A stretch of 64,000 nt of DNA from Mycobacterium sp. ITM-2016-00316 (GTDB taxonomy: Bacteria; Actinomycetota; Actinomycetes; Mycobacteriales; Mycobacteriaceae): positions 5,270,001-5,334,000 of the forward strand of contig NZ_CP134398.1 in assembly GCF_002968335.2 (NCBI RefSeq). The letters run 5' to 3'. Below are positions 24,311-34,815 of this stretch, in pieces. The notes beneath the pieces are model-generated. The model was given only the letters and a program-made list of their open reading frames with translations. It was not told where the DNA came from and did no database searches. The stretch's first letter is position 1, and each line of letters begins with the position of its first letter. The position numbers were made by a program, and so were the translations under genes.

Positions 24311-25255
24311 CTAGCCGCGGCGGCGCTGGCGGGCGATCTCGGCGAGCACCACACCGGCGGCCACCGAGGCGTTCAGTGATTCGGTGGGCCCGGCCATCGG
24401 GATCGAGACGATCGCGTCGCAGTTCTCCCGTACCAGCCGGGACAGCCCCTTGCCCTCGGAGCCCACCACGACCACCATCGGCCCGGAGGCATCCAGCTGG
24501 TCCAGTTCGGTGTCACCCTTGGCGTCCAGACCGACGACCTGCAGGCCGGCGTCCGACCAGCTGTTCAGGGTCCGGTTCAAGTTCGTCGCCCGTGAGACCG
24601 GAAGGCGTGCCGCCGCACCGGCACTCGTCCGCCAGGCCACCGCGGTGACCGATGCCGAGCGACGCTGCGGGATGACCACACCGTGCCCACCGAACGCCGC
24701 GACCGAGCGCACGATGGCACCGAGATTGCGGGGGTCGGAGATGTTGTCCAACGCCACCAGCAGGGCCGGGATGCTGTCGCGTTGGGCGGCCTTGAGCAGA
24801 TCATCGGGGTGGGTGTACGAGTAGGGCGGCACCTGAAGCGCGAGGCCCTGGTGCAGCCCGTTGCTGGCGATCCGGTCCAGGTCGTGCTTCTGCACCTCCA
24901 GGATCGAGATGCCGGAATCGGCGGCGCGCTGCACGGATTCGGTGATCCGCTCATCGGCGTCCACTCCGAGCATCACCCACAGAGCGGTGGCGGGCACGCC
25001 GGCGCGCAGACACTCCACCACGGGGTTGCGCCCGAGCACGACCTCGGTCTCGTCGGTCTTGCGGTGTCGGCCCTGCGCCGCGCGCGCTGCCTTGGCGGCC
25101 TTCTTGGCGGCGGGATGATGCGGCCGGTCCTTCGCCGCCGGCGTGGCCTTTTTGCCTTCCAGCCCGCGCCGCCGCACTCCACCGGAGCCCACCACCGGGC
25201 CCTTCTTGGTGCCCTCTTTGCGGATGGCGCCGCGGCGCTGTGAGTTTCCGGCCAT
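24311..25255 (-). CDS. rlmB: TrmH-family rRNA (guanosine-2'-O)-methyltransferase RlmB
   Basis: A 314-residue SPOUT enzyme. It has a basic N-terminal extension rich in Lys/Arg (residues 1-75), a substrate-binding domain ([11 protein letters not shown]) and a C-terminal knotted SAM domain with [24 protein letters not shown] and [15 protein letters not shown]. It corresponds to Rv3579c and would 2'-O-methylate 23S rRNA. The ATG overlaps the cysS stop (TGATG). Confidence 0.88.
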   Translation of the reverse strand: MAGNSQRRGAIRKEGTKKGPVVGSGGVRRRGLEGKKATPAAKDRPHHPAAKKAAKAARAAQGRHRKTDETEVVLGRNPVVECLRAGVPATALWVMLGVDADERITESVQRAADSGISILEVQKHDLDRIASNGLHQGLALQVPPYSYTHPDDLLKAAQRDSIPALLVALDNISDPRNLGAIVRSVAAFGGHGVVIPQRRSASVTAVAWRTSAGAAARLPVSRATNLNRTLNSWSDAGLQVVGLDAKGDTELDQLDASGPMVVVVGSEGKGLSRLVRENCDAIVSIPMAGPTESLNASVAAGVVLAEIARQRRRG

Positions 25256-26682
25256 CAGTTTGTATTCCCGTCGCTTCGCTCGCCCTGGCGATCTCCCTCG
25301 ACCAGCGACCACTGGGGCCCGTCTGCGGTGTCGGTGACCTCGATGCCGGCCTCTTTGAGCCGGTCCCTTATCGCGTCTGCGGCGGCCCAGTCGCGCTTCT
25401 CGCGCGCCTCGGCGCGCCCGGCAAGTGCCCAGTGCACCAACACATCCACGGCGGCCAGCGCGGCAGAGGTCTCGTCCCGGGACTCCCAGCGCTCATCGAG
25501 CGGGTCGCAGCCGAGGATGCCCATCATGGCCCGGATCGACCGAGCCGCGGTCATCGCGCCGTCGTGGTCACCGGCGTCGAGCGCCCGGTTACCCTCCGCG
25601 CGGGCGGTGTGCACCTCGGCCAGCGCGATCGGCACCGCCAGATCGTCGTCGAGGGCCGCTTCGAACTTGTCGGTCCAGGTGCCCGGTTCCACCGTGCCGA
25701 CGCGGTTGCGCACCCGGTGCAGGAACTCCTCGATGCCGGTATACGCCTTGGCCGCATCGGTCAGCGCGTTCTCGGAGAACTCCAGCATCGAACGGTAGTG
25801 CGCGCTGCCCAGGTAGTAACGCAGCTCCGCGGCCCGGACCCGTTGCAGCACAGCGGGAATCGCGAGCACATTGCCCAGCGATTTGCTCATCTTCTCGCCG
25901 CCCATGGTGACCCAGCCGTTGTGCAGCCAGTACCGGGCGAATCCGTCGCCGGCGGCCTCGGCCTGGGCGATCTCGTTCTCGTGGTGCGGGAACACCAGGT
26001 CCATGCCGCCGGCGTGGATGTCGAACTCCGCACCCAGGTACGCCTCGCACATGGCCACGCATTCGGTGTGCCAACCGGGGCGGCCCGGTCCCCACGGCGT
26101 CGGCCACGACGGTTCGCCCGGCTTCGCGCCCTTCCACAGCGTGAAATCGCGCGGATCACGCTTGCCCGTGGCGGCACCCTCGCCCTGGTGCACATCGTCG
26201 ATGCGGTGCCCGGAGAGCTTGCCGTATTCGGGCAGGCTGAGCACGTCGAAGTAGACGTCCCCACCGCCCTCGTAGGCATGGCCGCGCTGGATCATCCGCT
26301 CGATCAGTTCGACCATCTGGGTGATGTGCCCGGTGGCTCGTGGCTCGACCGAGGGTGGCAGCACCCCCAGCGCCTCGTAGGCGGCGGTGAAGGCGCGCTC
26401 GTAGGTCGCCGCCCATTCCCACCACGGGCGGCCCGCGTCGGCGGCCTTGTTGAGAATCTTGTCGTCGATATCGGTGACGTTGCGGACGAACGCGACGTCG
26501 AATCCCTTGGCGGTCAACCACCGCCGCAGCACGTCGAAGGCCACACCGCTGCGCACATGTCCGATATGGGGTTGCCCCTGGACGGTGGCACCACACAGAT
26601 AGATCGAGGCGTGGCCGGGGCGCAACGGCACGAAGTCACGAACGGCGCCCGCCATCGTGTCGTAAAGCCGCAGTCCAGTCAC
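25255..26682 (-). CDS. cysS: Cysteinyl-tRNA synthetase
   Basis: Class Ia synthetase of 475 residues with PHIGH (residues ~38-42, HIGH motif), KMSKS (~residue 265) and zinc ligands in [18 protein letters not shown] and FPHHENE. The last residues ([13 protein letters not shown]) come from a dispersed repeat. It is coupled to rlmB by a TGATG overlap; ispF lies 51 bases upstream on the same strand. Confidence 0.95.
   Translation of the reverse strand: MTGLRLYDTMAGAVRDFVPLRPGHASIYLCGATVQGQPHIGHVRSGVAFDVLRRWLTAKGFDVAFVRNVTDIDDKILNKAADAGRPWWEWAATYERAFTAAYEALGVLPPSVEPRATGHITQMVELIERMIQRGHAYEGGGDVYFDVLSLPEYGKLSGHRIDDVHQGEGAATGKRDPRDFTLWKGAKPGEPSWPTPWGPGRPGWHTECVAMCEAYLGAEFDIHAGGMDLVFPHHENEIAQAEAAGDGFARYWLHNGWVTMGGEKMSKSLGNVLAIPAVLQRVRAAELRYYLGSAHYRSMLEFSENALTDAAKAYTGIEEFLHRVRNRVGTVEPGTWTDKFEAALDDDLAVPIALAEVHTARAEGNRALDAGDHDGAMTAARSIRAMMGILGCDPLDERWESRDETSAALAAVDVLVHWALAGRAEAREKRDWAAADAIRDRLKEAGIEVTDTADGPQWSLVEGDRQGERSDGNTN
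25264..25288 (+). repeat. Dispersed short repeat, copy B (cysS 3' end)
   Basis: ttcccGTCGCTTCGCTCgccc is a degenerate copy of the repeat seen at 49645-49713; on the minus strand it encodes GERSDGN at the CysS C-terminus. Confidence 0.5.
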
Positions 26683-26733
26683 GACGTGCCAGCTTACCGG
26701 CCTTCTGGCGGCAGCCGCACCAGCCTCGTGGCG

Positions 26734-27213
26734 TTAACGTTGCGGACCGGCGACAAGAGCGGTCGCGATGGCCGCCAGACCCTCACCGCGACCGGTCAGA
26801 CCGAGTCCGTCGGTGGTGGTGGCCGACACCGAAACCGGCGCGCCGAGCAGTTCCGAGAGCAGGTTCTGGGCCTCGGTGCGGCGCGGCCCGATCTTGGGTC
26901 GGTTGCCGATCACCTGCACGGCGGCATTGCCCACCCGGAAACCCTCGGCCGCCAGCAGACCGTGGACGTGGCGGAGCATGTCCGCGCCGCCCACACCGTG
27001 CCACTGGGGTTGATCGGTACCGAACACGGCACCGAGATCGCCGAGGCCGGCCGCGCTCAGCAGCGCATCGCACAATGCATGAGCGGCGACGTCACCGTCA
27101 GAATGACCGGCGCAGCCGTCGGCCTCGTCGAACAACAGGCAGAGCAACCAACACGGCCGCCCGGCCTCGATGGGATGAACGTCGGTCCCGAGACCGACGC
27201 GCAGATCCGTCAC
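26734..27213 (-). CDS. ispF: 2-C-methyl-D-erythritol 2,4-cyclodiphosphate synthase
   Basis: A 159-residue MEP-pathway enzyme with metal ligands in [10 protein letters not shown] and [15 protein letters not shown], and the conserved [15 protein letters not shown] near the C-terminus. It starts with GTG. In M. tuberculosis ispD lies between carD and ispF; here only 18 bases separate the carD stop from the ispF start, so the cytidylyltransferase that makes the precursor must be encoded elsewhere. Confidence 0.95.
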   Translation of the reverse strand: MTDLRVGLGTDVHPIEAGRPCWLLCLLFDEADGCAGHSDGDVAAHALCDALLSAAGLGDLGAVFGTDQPQWHGVGGADMLRHVHGLLAAEGFRVGNAAVQVIGNRPKIGPRRTEAQNLLSELLGAPVSVSATTTDGLGLTGRGEGLAAIATALVAGPQR

Positions 27214-27231
27214 ATTGTCGCTTCGTGACGG

Positions 27232-27789
<558 letters not shown>

Positions 27790-27968
27790 TCAGGGGCATC
27801 GGCGACGAAGACTAGGGGTTGACACCGTGGCGGATACATGCACGTCGACGGCTGTCTTGGCGCCCAGTTCGGGGCCCGCCACGGCCCTGAGAAGCCCTCG
27901 GGTACCGCGCGCAATCAGCACCTACTACAGTGCATAGTCGAATCCGTCCGGTTGAGCAGGAGGCTCCA

Positions 27969-28550
27969 GTGGTCGCAGTGAACCGCTCCAATGTGCGCGC
28001 GTCCCGCCTGGCCGCCGGCGCCCTGATCGCCGGCCTCGCCCTCACCGGCTGCAGCGCCGGTCAGGTGTCCCAGAGCGCCAATCAGGAACCCGCCGTCAAC
28101 GGCACCGTCGGCACCGTGGGCGACATCGCGCTGCGCAACGTGTTCCTGCGTGCGCCGCAGACCACCGACTACGTGCAGCCCGGCACCGATGTCGAACTCA
28201 TCTTCGCGGCCGCCAACAACTCCGCGGACGTCGACGACACGTTGGTGTCGATCACCTCCGATGTCGGCACGGTGACCCTCACCGGCGACGCGGAGATCCC
28301 GGCCAGCGGCCTGCTGCTGGTCGGCGATCCCGACGGCCACGACGCGCTGGGCGCGGTCGAGCGCGAGGACGAGGTCCAGGCACAGGTCACGCTCACCGAG
28401 CCGATCTCCAACGGGCTCACCTACGACTTCACCTTCACCTTCGAGCGTGCCGGCGCCACCACGTTCACGGTGCCGATCTCGGCCGGCGAGGTGGCACGCC
28501 GCGACGGTGAGCCCGTCGTCGGCGGCGGACACGACACGGGTGGGCACTGA
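27969..28550 (+). CDS. lpqE: Lipoprotein LpqE
   Basis: A 193-residue exported lipoprotein with signal peptide and lipobox LTGCSAG (Cys at ~29) and an immunoglobulin-like domain (VQPGTDVELIFAAANNS, PISNGLTYDFTFTFERAG), matching Rv3584. AGGAGG at 27958-27963 sets the GTG start at 27969; a GTG three codons later is an alternative. The function is unknown; the fold resembles copper chaperone-like PCuAC domains only loosely. It is divergent from carD and upstream of radA. Confidence 0.88.
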   Translation: MVAVNRSNVRASRLAAGALIAGLALTGCSAGQVSQSANQEPAVNGTVGTVGDIALRNVFLRAPQTTDYVQPGTDVELIFAAANNSADVDDTLVSITSDVGTVTLTGDAEIPASGLLLVGDPDGHDALGAVEREDEVQAQVTLTEPISNGLTYDFTFTFERAGATTFTVPISAGEVARRDGEPVVGGGHDTGGH

Positions 28551-28598
28551 CCTGACGATCTGACCGGTTTGTCGGGGGGAACCGATACCGTTCACAGC

Positions 28599-29996
28599 GT
28601 GGCTTCGAAAGTACGTTCGCAATACCGATGTTCGGAATGCAGTCATGTCCTGCCCAAATGGGTCGGGCGCTGCCCGGACTGCGGTACCTGGGGCACCGTC
28701 AACGAAGTCGCCGCGCTCACCGCACTGAACGGCAGTTCCACCCGGCGCGCCGTCGCGCCGTCCTCCCCCGCGGTTCCGATCACGACAATCGACCCGGGCG
28801 TCACCAGGCACTTCCCCACCGGGGTGGGCGAACTCGACCGGGTGCTCGGCGGCGGGCTGGTGCCCGGCTCGGTGACCCTGCTGGCCGGCGATCCGGGGGT
28901 GGGCAAGTCGACCCTGCTGCTGGAGGTCGCGCATCGCTGGGCCAGCAGAGGCCGGCGCGCGCTCTACCTGTCCGGTGAGGAATCGGCCGGGCAGATCCGG
29001 TTGCGGGCCGAACGCACCGGGTGCACACACGACGAGATGTATCTGGCCGCCGAATCCGATCTGCAGACCGCGCTCGGCCATATCGAGGCGGTCAAGCCCA
29101 CCCTGGTGGTGGTCGACTCGGTGCAGACCATGTCCAGCTCCGAATCCGACGGGGTCACCGGCGGGGTCACCCAGGTGCGGGCGGTCACCACGGCGCTGAC
29201 GTCCTACGCCAAGATGGCCCGCGCGGCCGACGGTGTCGCCCTGCTGCTGGTCGGCCATGTCACCAAGGACGGTGCCATCGCCGGCCCACGCTCACTGGAG
29301 CACCTCGTCGACGTCGTGCTGCACTTCGAAGGCGACCGCGCCTCGGCCCTGCGCATGGTGCGTGGGGTGAAGAACCGATTCGGCGCATCAGATGAGGTCG
29401 GCTGTTTCCTGTTGCACGACAACGGGATCGAATGTGTGGAAGACCCGTCGGGGCTGTTCCGGGATCAGCGCCCGGCCCCGGTGCCGGGCACCGCTGTCAC
29501 GGTGACGATGGACGGCAAACGGCCGCTGCTCGGCGAGGTACAGGCTTTGATCGGCAACGTGGCGCAGGGCACCCCGCGGCGCGCCGTCAGCGGTATCGAC
29601 TCCGCCCGTGCCGCGATGATCACCGCGGTGCTGGAGAAGCGGACCGGCCTGAAACTCGGGCAGCACGACATCTACCTGTCCACCGTGGGCGGTATGCGCC
29701 TGACCGACCCGTCCGCCGACCTGGCGGTGGCCATGGCCATCGCATCGGCGCAGCTCGATCACCCGCTGTCGGCGACGGCGATCGCCATCGGCGAAGTGGG
29801 CCTGGCCGGGGATCTGCGCCGGGTCAGCGGCATGGACCGCAGACTCGCCGAGGCGGCCCGGCTGGGCTTCACCGACGCGATCGTGCCGCCCGGGGTCAAG
29901 GATGTCCCGGCCGGTCTGCGGCTGACCACCGCGGACAACATCGGCACGGCATTGCGGGCACTCCGGTCGATCGACAACAATGGCGGCCGATCCTAG
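28599..29996 (+). CDS. radA: DNA repair protein RadA
   Basis: A 465-residue RecA-like helicase for branched recombination intermediates. It has an N-terminal C4 zinc finger (CSEC...CPDC), Walker [10 protein letters not shown], the RadA-specific KNRFG motif and a C-terminal Lon-like domain ([20 protein letters not shown]). GTG start at 28599. It is followed eight bases later by disA, the same pairing as Rv3585-Rv3586, where RadA restrains DisA activity. Confidence 0.95.
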   Translation: MASKVRSQYRCSECSHVLPKWVGRCPDCGTWGTVNEVAALTALNGSSTRRAVAPSSPAVPITTIDPGVTRHFPTGVGELDRVLGGGLVPGSVTLLAGDPGVGKSTLLLEVAHRWASRGRRALYLSGEESAGQIRLRAERTGCTHDEMYLAAESDLQTALGHIEAVKPTLVVVDSVQTMSSSESDGVTGGVTQVRAVTTALTSYAKMARAADGVALLLVGHVTKDGAIAGPRSLEHLVDVVLHFEGDRASALRMVRGVKNRFGASDEVGCFLLHDNGIECVEDPSGLFRDQRPAPVPGTAVTVTMDGKRPLLGEVQALIGNVAQGTPRRAVSGIDSARAAMITAVLEKRTGLKLGQHDIYLSTVGGMRLTDPSADLAVAMAIASAQLDHPLSATAIAIGEVGLAGDLRRVSGMDRRLAEAARLGFTDAIVPPGVKDVPAGLRLTTADNIGTALRALRSIDNNGGRS

Positions 29997-30004
29997 GAGG
30001 CGCG

Positions 30005-31117
30005 ATGGCGGTGAAGTCCAGGGGCAGCCGGAATGTGGTGCATCTGGCCCGCCCCACGTTGCGCGAGACGCTCGGCAGGCTCGCGCCGGGCACCGACCTG
30101 CGCGACGGCCTGGAACGGATCCTGCGGGGGCGCACCGGTGCGCTGATCGTGCTCGGCTATGACGACAGCGTCGAGGCCATCTGCGACGGCGGCTTCAACC
30201 TCGACGTCCGGTACGCGCCCACCAAACTCCGCGAGTTGTCCAAGATGGACGGCGCGGTGGTTCTCTCCAGCGACGGCTCCCGCATCCTCAAGGCCAATGT
30301 GCAGCTGGTGCCCGACCCGTCGATCCCCACCGACGAATCCGGCACCCGGCACCGCTCCGCGGAGCGCGCGGCCGTGCAGACCGGCTACCCGGTCATCTCG
30401 GTCAGCCACTCGATGAGCATCGTCACGGTGTACGCCGCCGGGGAGCGGCACGTGGTGCCCGACACCCCGACCATCCTGTCCCGGGCCAACCAGACCATCG
30501 CGACGCTGGAGCGTTACAAGTCCCGTCTCGATGAGGTGAACCGGCAGCTGTCCACCGCGGAGATCGAGGACTTCGTGACGCTGCGCGACGTGATGACGGT
30601 CGCCCAGCGCCTGGAGATGGTCCGCCGGATCAGCCTGGAAATCGACGCAGACGTCGTCGAACTGGGCACCGACGGCCGCCAGCTCAAGCTGCAACTGGAG
30701 GAACTCGTCGGCGGCAATGACACCGCCCGCGAGCTCATCATGCGCGACTATCACGCCAATCCGGATCCGCCGAGTGCTGCCCAGGTGAGCGCCACGCTGG
30801 AGGAACTGGACGCACTGTCGGACAATGAGTTGCTCGACTTCACCGCGCTGGCAAGGGTTTTCGGTTATCCGTCGACCATCGAGGCGCAGGACTCGGCAAT
30901 GAGTTCACGCGGCTATCGGGCGATGGCGGGCATCCCGCGGCTGCAGTTCGCCCATGTCGATCTGCTGGTGCGGTCGTTCGGATCCCTGCAGGGCGTGCTC
31001 GCGGCCAGTGCCACCGACCTGCAATCGGTGGACGGTATCGGCTCGATGTGGGCCCGCCACATCAGGGAGGGCCTGTCCCAGCTGGCCGAGTCGACGATCG
31101 CCGACCAGCTGGCCTGA
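30005..31117 (+). CDS. disA: Diadenylate cyclase / DNA integrity scanning protein DisA
   Basis: A 370-residue protein. The N-terminal DAC domain has DGA (MDGAVVLS, ~residue 80) and GTRHRSAE (~residue 113), both needed for c-di-AMP synthesis. The middle is a helical spine and the C-terminus has a HhH DNA-binding domain ([13 protein letters not shown]). ATG with AGGAGG upstream, eight bases after radA. Confidence 0.96.
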   Translation: MAVKSRGSRNVVHLARPTLRETLGRLAPGTDLRDGLERILRGRTGALIVLGYDDSVEAICDGGFNLDVRYAPTKLRELSKMDGAVVLSSDGSRILKANVQLVPDPSIPTDESGTRHRSAERAAVQTGYPVISVSHSMSIVTVYAAGERHVVPDTPTILSRANQTIATLERYKSRLDEVNRQLSTAEIEDFVTLRDVMTVAQRLEMVRRISLEIDADVVELGTDGRQLKLQLEELVGGNDTARELIMRDYHANPDPPSAAQVSATLEELDALSDNELLDFTALARVFGYPSTIEAQDSAMSSRGYRAMAGIPRLQFAHVDLLVRSFGSLQGVLAASATDLQSVDGIGSMWARHIREGLSQLAESTIADQLA

Positions 31118-31125
31118 GAGCCGTG

Positions 31126-31911
31126 TCAGCCCGGCGCCTGCCCGCCACCCTCGTGCGGCTGGGCTTCCGCGGGAGGCGGCGCGTCGGCCGGTGGCGCCGG
31201 GGCCGCTTCGGACAGGACGAACGGCACCGAAGCCGACCGCAGGTTGCCGAGCTGAACCAGCAGGTTGTAGGTGCCCGGGCCGATCGGCTGCCGGGGCAGC
31301 GGGCAGTTCGGGGCCGAGTCCATTCCGGTCCAGGTGACCTCGGTGGTCACCTGCTCGCCCGGGTTGAACGTCTTGACCAGCGTCTCGTTGGACGGCGCGC
31401 AGTCCAGGTTCGACCACAGCCGGTTGTTGTCCAGGGAATACACGTAGGCGGCCAGCACGGCGGCCCCGACATCACGCTGGCAGGCCACCAGCCCGATATT
31501 GGTGACCACCATGGTGAACTTCGGCTGATCGCCCATCACATAGTCGGGGGCGCTGGTGATGCCCTTGACCGCCAAAGTGGAGTCCGGGCAGTCATCGCCC
31601 TCCTGCAAGACCGGCGGCGGAACGACCGCGGTGGTCGGCGTCGGCACCGGCGGCGGGGCCTGCGCGGCGGGGGGAACGACCGGGGTCTTCACCCCGGGCT
31701 CCTCCCCCGGCAACGGCGTGGGGGCCGGCGCGGCCTCGGTGTTGGCCGACGGATCAGCGGTGGCACCGTCGGATCCGGTGCTGTTGGCGACCACGACCGC
31801 CACGATGGCGGCGACGATGACGATCACCAGCACTGCGACACCTATCGCCAGCGCCCTGCGGCGCCGGTAGATCTCCGGTGGCAGCTGGCGCGGGGGCTCG
31901 GTGTCTAGCAC
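31126..31911 (-). CDS. Conserved membrane-anchored secreted protein (Rv3587c-like)
   Basis: A 261-residue protein: a short cytoplasmic N-terminus with RRRR, one membrane helix (residues ~22-45), a long Pro/Thr/Ala-rich linker (~50-95) and a C-terminal extracellular domain with three or four cysteines (DDCPDST, LVACQRD, NLDCAPS, NCPLP) likely forming disulfides. It matches the Rv3587c position and layout. Function unknown. Confidence 0.82.
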   Translation of the reverse strand: MLDTEPPRQLPPEIYRRRRALAIGVAVLVIVIVAAIVAVVVANSTGSDGATADPSANTEAAPAPTPLPGEEPGVKTPVVPPAAQAPPPVPTPTTAVVPPPVLQEGDDCPDSTLAVKGITSAPDYVMGDQPKFTMVVTNIGLVACQRDVGAAVLAAYVYSLDNNRLWSNLDCAPSNETLVKTFNPGEQVTTEVTWTGMDSAPNCPLPRQPIGPGTYNLLVQLGNLRSASVPFVLSEAAPAPPADAPPPAEAQPHEGGGQAPG

Positions 31912-31980
31912 GACCTCAACGGTAAGCCGCGGTCACCTGTAGTCGTTCGAGGCGTGTCGGCGTGTCGGGTGTGGTATCGG

Positions 31981-32601
31981 TCAGGCTTCGCCGATATCGC
32001 CCAAGTGCTGGCGCAGCGCCACCCGGCCATCGGCCAGATGGTAGGTCAACCCCACGATCGCCAGGCTGCCCGCCTCGACCCGCTCTGCGATGACCGTCGA
32101 GCGGGCCAGCAGCTGTGCGCCGGTCTCCATGACATGGCGGGCCTCGAACTCGTCGACCCTGGTCAGACCGTCGCGGCGGCCCAGCAGGATCGATGGCATG
32201 ACCCGCTCGACGATGTCACGGATGTAGCCACCGGGAATCTCACCCTCGTCGAGCGCGTTCAGCGTGGCCTTCACCGCGCCGCAGCTGTCGTGTCCCAGCA
32301 CCGCGATCAGCGGCACGTTGAGCACACCGACCGCGTACTCGATGGAACCGAGGACCGCCGAGTCGATGACGTGACCGGCCGTGCGGACCACGAACATCTC
32401 GCCGAGACCCTGGTCGAAGATGAGCTCGGCCGCGACGCGGCTGTCACCGCAGCCGAACAGGACCGCGGTCGGCTTCTGCGCCTCGGTCAGCCGGGCACGG
32501 TCCTCGATCCCCTGGCTGGGATGCAGCGGCTTTCCGGCAACAAAACGCTCGTTACCCTCTTTGAGTGACTTCCACGCGGCGATGGGATTCGAGTTGGGCA
32601 T
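31981..32601 (-). CDS. canB: Beta-carbonic anhydrase
   Basis: A 206-residue enzyme with zinc ligands C51, H104 and C107 and the catalytic dyad D53-R55 (GCGDSR, LGHDSCGA). It interconverts CO2 and bicarbonate in the cytoplasm and corresponds to Rv3588c. Its ATG shares the palindromic CATG with the ATG of divergent mutY, so no intergenic DNA separates the two coding starts. Confidence 0.94.
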   Translation of the reverse strand: MPNSNPIAAWKSLKEGNERFVAGKPLHPSQGIEDRARLTEAQKPTAVLFGCGDSRVAAELIFDQGLGEMFVVRTAGHVIDSAVLGSIEYAVGVLNVPLIAVLGHDSCGAVKATLNALDEGEIPGGYIRDIVERVMPSILLGRRDGLTRVDEFEARHVMETGAQLLARSTVIAERVEAGSLAIVGLTYHLADGRVALRQHLGDIGEA

Positions 32602-33497
32602 GATCGGTATTGTGCCCGAGCCCGCTTTCGGTATCGACCCGGAGGAGCTGCTGGCCTGGTTCGAGGAGTCCGAACGCGATCTCCCGTGGCGGCGGCCCGA
32701 GGTCACCGCGTGGCAGATCCTGGTGAGCGAGTTCATGCTGCAGCAGACGCCGGTGAACCGGGTGGAGCCAATCTGGCTGGCCTGGGTTGCCCGCTGGCCG
32801 ACGCCGTCGGCGACCGCGGCGGCCGGCCCGGCCGATGTGCTGCGAGCGTGGGGCAAGTTGGGCTATCCGCGCCGCGCCAAGCGTCTGCACGAGTGCGCGG
32901 TGACCATCGCGACCCATCACGGCGACGAGGTGCCCACCGATGTGGAGACCCTACTGACCCTGCCCGGCGTCGGGGCCTACACCGCAAGGGCCATCGCGTG
33001 TTTCGCCTATCGGCAGCGGGTCCCGGTGGTGGACACCAACGTCCGCCGGGTGGTGTCGCGGGTCACGCATGGCCTCGCCGAGGCGCCGGCCAGCACCCGC
33101 GATCTTCGAGGAGGTGGCCGCGCTGTTGCCCGACGGCGATGCGGCGCCGCGCTTCTCGGCGGCCCTGATGGAACTCGGGGCCATCGTCTGCACCGCACGC
33201 TCCCCCAAATGCGGGCTGTGCCCGCTGAGCGCCTGCCGCTGGCGCAGCGCGGGATATCCGGCCGCGTCCACACCGGCCCGAAGGGTGCAGCGCTACGCCG
33301 GCACCGACCGGCAGTGCCGCGGACGACTGCTCGATGTGTTGCGCGCCAGCACCGCTCCGGTCACCCGGGCGCAGTTGGATGTGGTGTGGCTTTCCGACAC
33401 CGCGCAGCGCGACCGGGCGCTGGACTCGCTGCTGGTCGACGGCCTGGTCGAGCAGACGGCGGCGGGCCTGTTCGCGCTCGCGGGTGAAGGCGGTTAA
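32600..33497 (+). pseudogene. mutY: Adenine DNA glycosylase MutY, frameshifted
   Basis: The first part (32600 to ~33103) encodes the HhH-GPD glycosylase: WRRPEVTAWQILVSEFMLQQTPV, catalytic LPGVGAYTARAIA and VVDTNVRRVVSR. Homology then jumps to the next frame: from ~33106 the frame reads EEVAALLPDGDAAPRFS, the Fe-S cluster cysteines CTARSPKCGLCPLSAC, and a C-terminal domain to 33497. Removing one base in gatcttcgag (33098-33107) restores TRDLEEVAAL. As written, the product would lose the 4Fe-4S domain. It is either a sequencing error or a recent null allele; the codon pattern on both sides is intact. Confidence 0.85.
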
Positions 33498-34465
33498 GCG
33501 GTCGCCTCGCAGGCATCGTCACAGGAGAAGCGGCGCCGGTAATCCGATGGCGTCACGCCGATGATGCGCCGGAAGTGGTGGCGCAGCAGCGTCGCGGTGC
33601 CGAACCCGCAGCGGTCGGCCACCCGGTCGATGTCCAGGTCGGTCTCCTCGAGCAGGCGTCGCGCATACAGCACCCGCTGATCGGTCACCCACTGCATCGG
33701 GGTGCGCCCGGTCTCGTCGACGAACCGCCGGGCAAAGGTGCGCGCCGACATGTTGGCGCGGGCCGCGAGACTGGCCACGGTGTGCGGCTTGTCGAGGTTG
33801 GCCAGAATCCAATCTAGCTGCGGGGCAAATCCTTCCGAGTAGCGCACCGGAATCGGCTGATCGATGTACTGACGCTGGCCGCCGTCTCGCTGGGGTGGCA
33901 CCACCATCCGCCGGGCGATCTTGTTGGTGATCTCGGCGCCGAGTTCACGGCGTACCAGGTGCAGGCAGGCGTCGATGCCCGCGGCGGTTCCCGCACTGGT
34001 GATGAGGTTCCCGTCGTCGACGAACAGCACATTGCGGTCCACTCGCGCGGTCGGATGGGCGGTGGCCAGATCGTCGGCGTGCATCCAGTGGGTGGTGCAG
34101 GGCCGGCCGTCCAACAGGCCCGCCGCGCCGGCCAGGAAGGCGCCGGAACAGACGGTCAGAACGGTCGAGCCGGAATCGACGGCCTTGCGTACCGCGGCCA
34201 GCGCCTCGGGTGAGTAGTCGGTTCCGCTGATCGCCGGAATGGCCACCAGGTCGGCGCCGATCAGGTCGTCGAGCCCGTGGTCCGGGGTCAGGGTCGCGCC
34301 GACCGCGGTGCGGATCGGCCGGCCGGCCTCGGGCCCGCACACCCTGAAATCGAAGTTGGGCACACCGTCGGAGGAGCGGTCGATGCCGAACACCTCGCAG
34401 ATCACGCCGAACTCGAAAATCGCTAGACCGTCCAGCACCAGCACCGATACGCTCGATATCGCCAT
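33494..34465 (-). CDS. GlxA-family AraC-type transcriptional regulator
   Basis: A 323-residue regulator with an N-terminal DJ-1/PfpI-like domain (VLVLDGLAIFEFGVI, nucleophile-elbow Cys in TVLTVCSGAFL) and a C-terminal AraC double helix-turn-helix (LAARANMSARTFARRF, VADRCGFGTATLLRHHF). The ligand is unknown. It ends overlapping the mutY stop by four bases and diverges from a small membrane protein gene. Confidence 0.87.
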   Translation of the reverse strand: MAISSVSVLVLDGLAIFEFGVICEVFGIDRSSDGVPNFDFRVCGPEAGRPIRTAVGATLTPDHGLDDLIGADLVAIPAISGTDYSPEALAAVRKAVDSGSTVLTVCSGAFLAGAAGLLDGRPCTTHWMHADDLATAHPTARVDRNVLFVDDGNLITSAGTAAGIDACLHLVRRELGAEITNKIARRMVVPPQRDGGQRQYIDQPIPVRYSEGFAPQLDWILANLDKPHTVASLAARANMSARTFARRFVDETGRTPMQWVTDQRVLYARRLLEETDLDIDRVADRCGFGTATLLRHHFRRIIGVTPSDYRRRFSCDDACEATA

Positions 34466-34536
34466 GGCAGCATTTTATCTCAACGTGTCATTCCTGCCAC
34501 TGTTGGCTGGATATTCATCAACGGAGAATTACTGCC

Positions 34537-34815
34537 ATGACTACTCCACTGACCTACCTCGCTCTGGTCGCCGTGCTGCTGGCACCGTTCGCGCTCACCT
34601 GGGCGCTGAGCCGTATCGCCCGCCGCACCGGGATCCTGCGGCTGTCCCTCGATCAGTTCCGTCCCGCCGCACCGTTCGTCGGTCGACTGGTGAGCAGCGA
34701 CAACAGCCTCGACCGTGACGGCCTGCGTGCCGCGCACGACCTCGACGCCATCCGCACCCGCTTCGAGCAGCAGCCAACCTGGCCGGCGTCAAGCGCCTCG
34801 GGCGAACGCCGCTAG
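34537..34815 (+). CDS. Small single-helix membrane protein, unknown function
   Basis: A 92-residue protein with one N-terminal hydrophobic helix (YLALVAVLLAPFALTWALS) followed by a charged soluble tail (LDRDGLRAAHDLDAIRTRFEQQ). The ATG is preceded by GGAG at a usable distance. No family was recognised. The 71 bases upstream are divergent from the GlxA-type regulator and AT-richer than average, consistent with a shared promoter. It overlaps the convergent hydrolase gene by 27 bases. Confidence 0.55.
   Translation: MTTPLTYLALVAVLLAPFALTWALSRIARRTGILRLSLDQFRPAAPFVGRLVSSDNSLDRDGLRAAHDLDAIRTRFEQQPTWPASSASGERR

Noticed and set aside
25240..27228. Plus-strand open frame of about 660 codons across cysS and ispF
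   Set aside because: It runs antisense through two recognisable enzymes and their intergenic gap; low-complexity translation and no ribosome site.
27214..27231. Search for a broken ispD remnant
   Set aside because: Only 18 bases lie between intact carD and ispF; no cytidylyltransferase fragment can fit.
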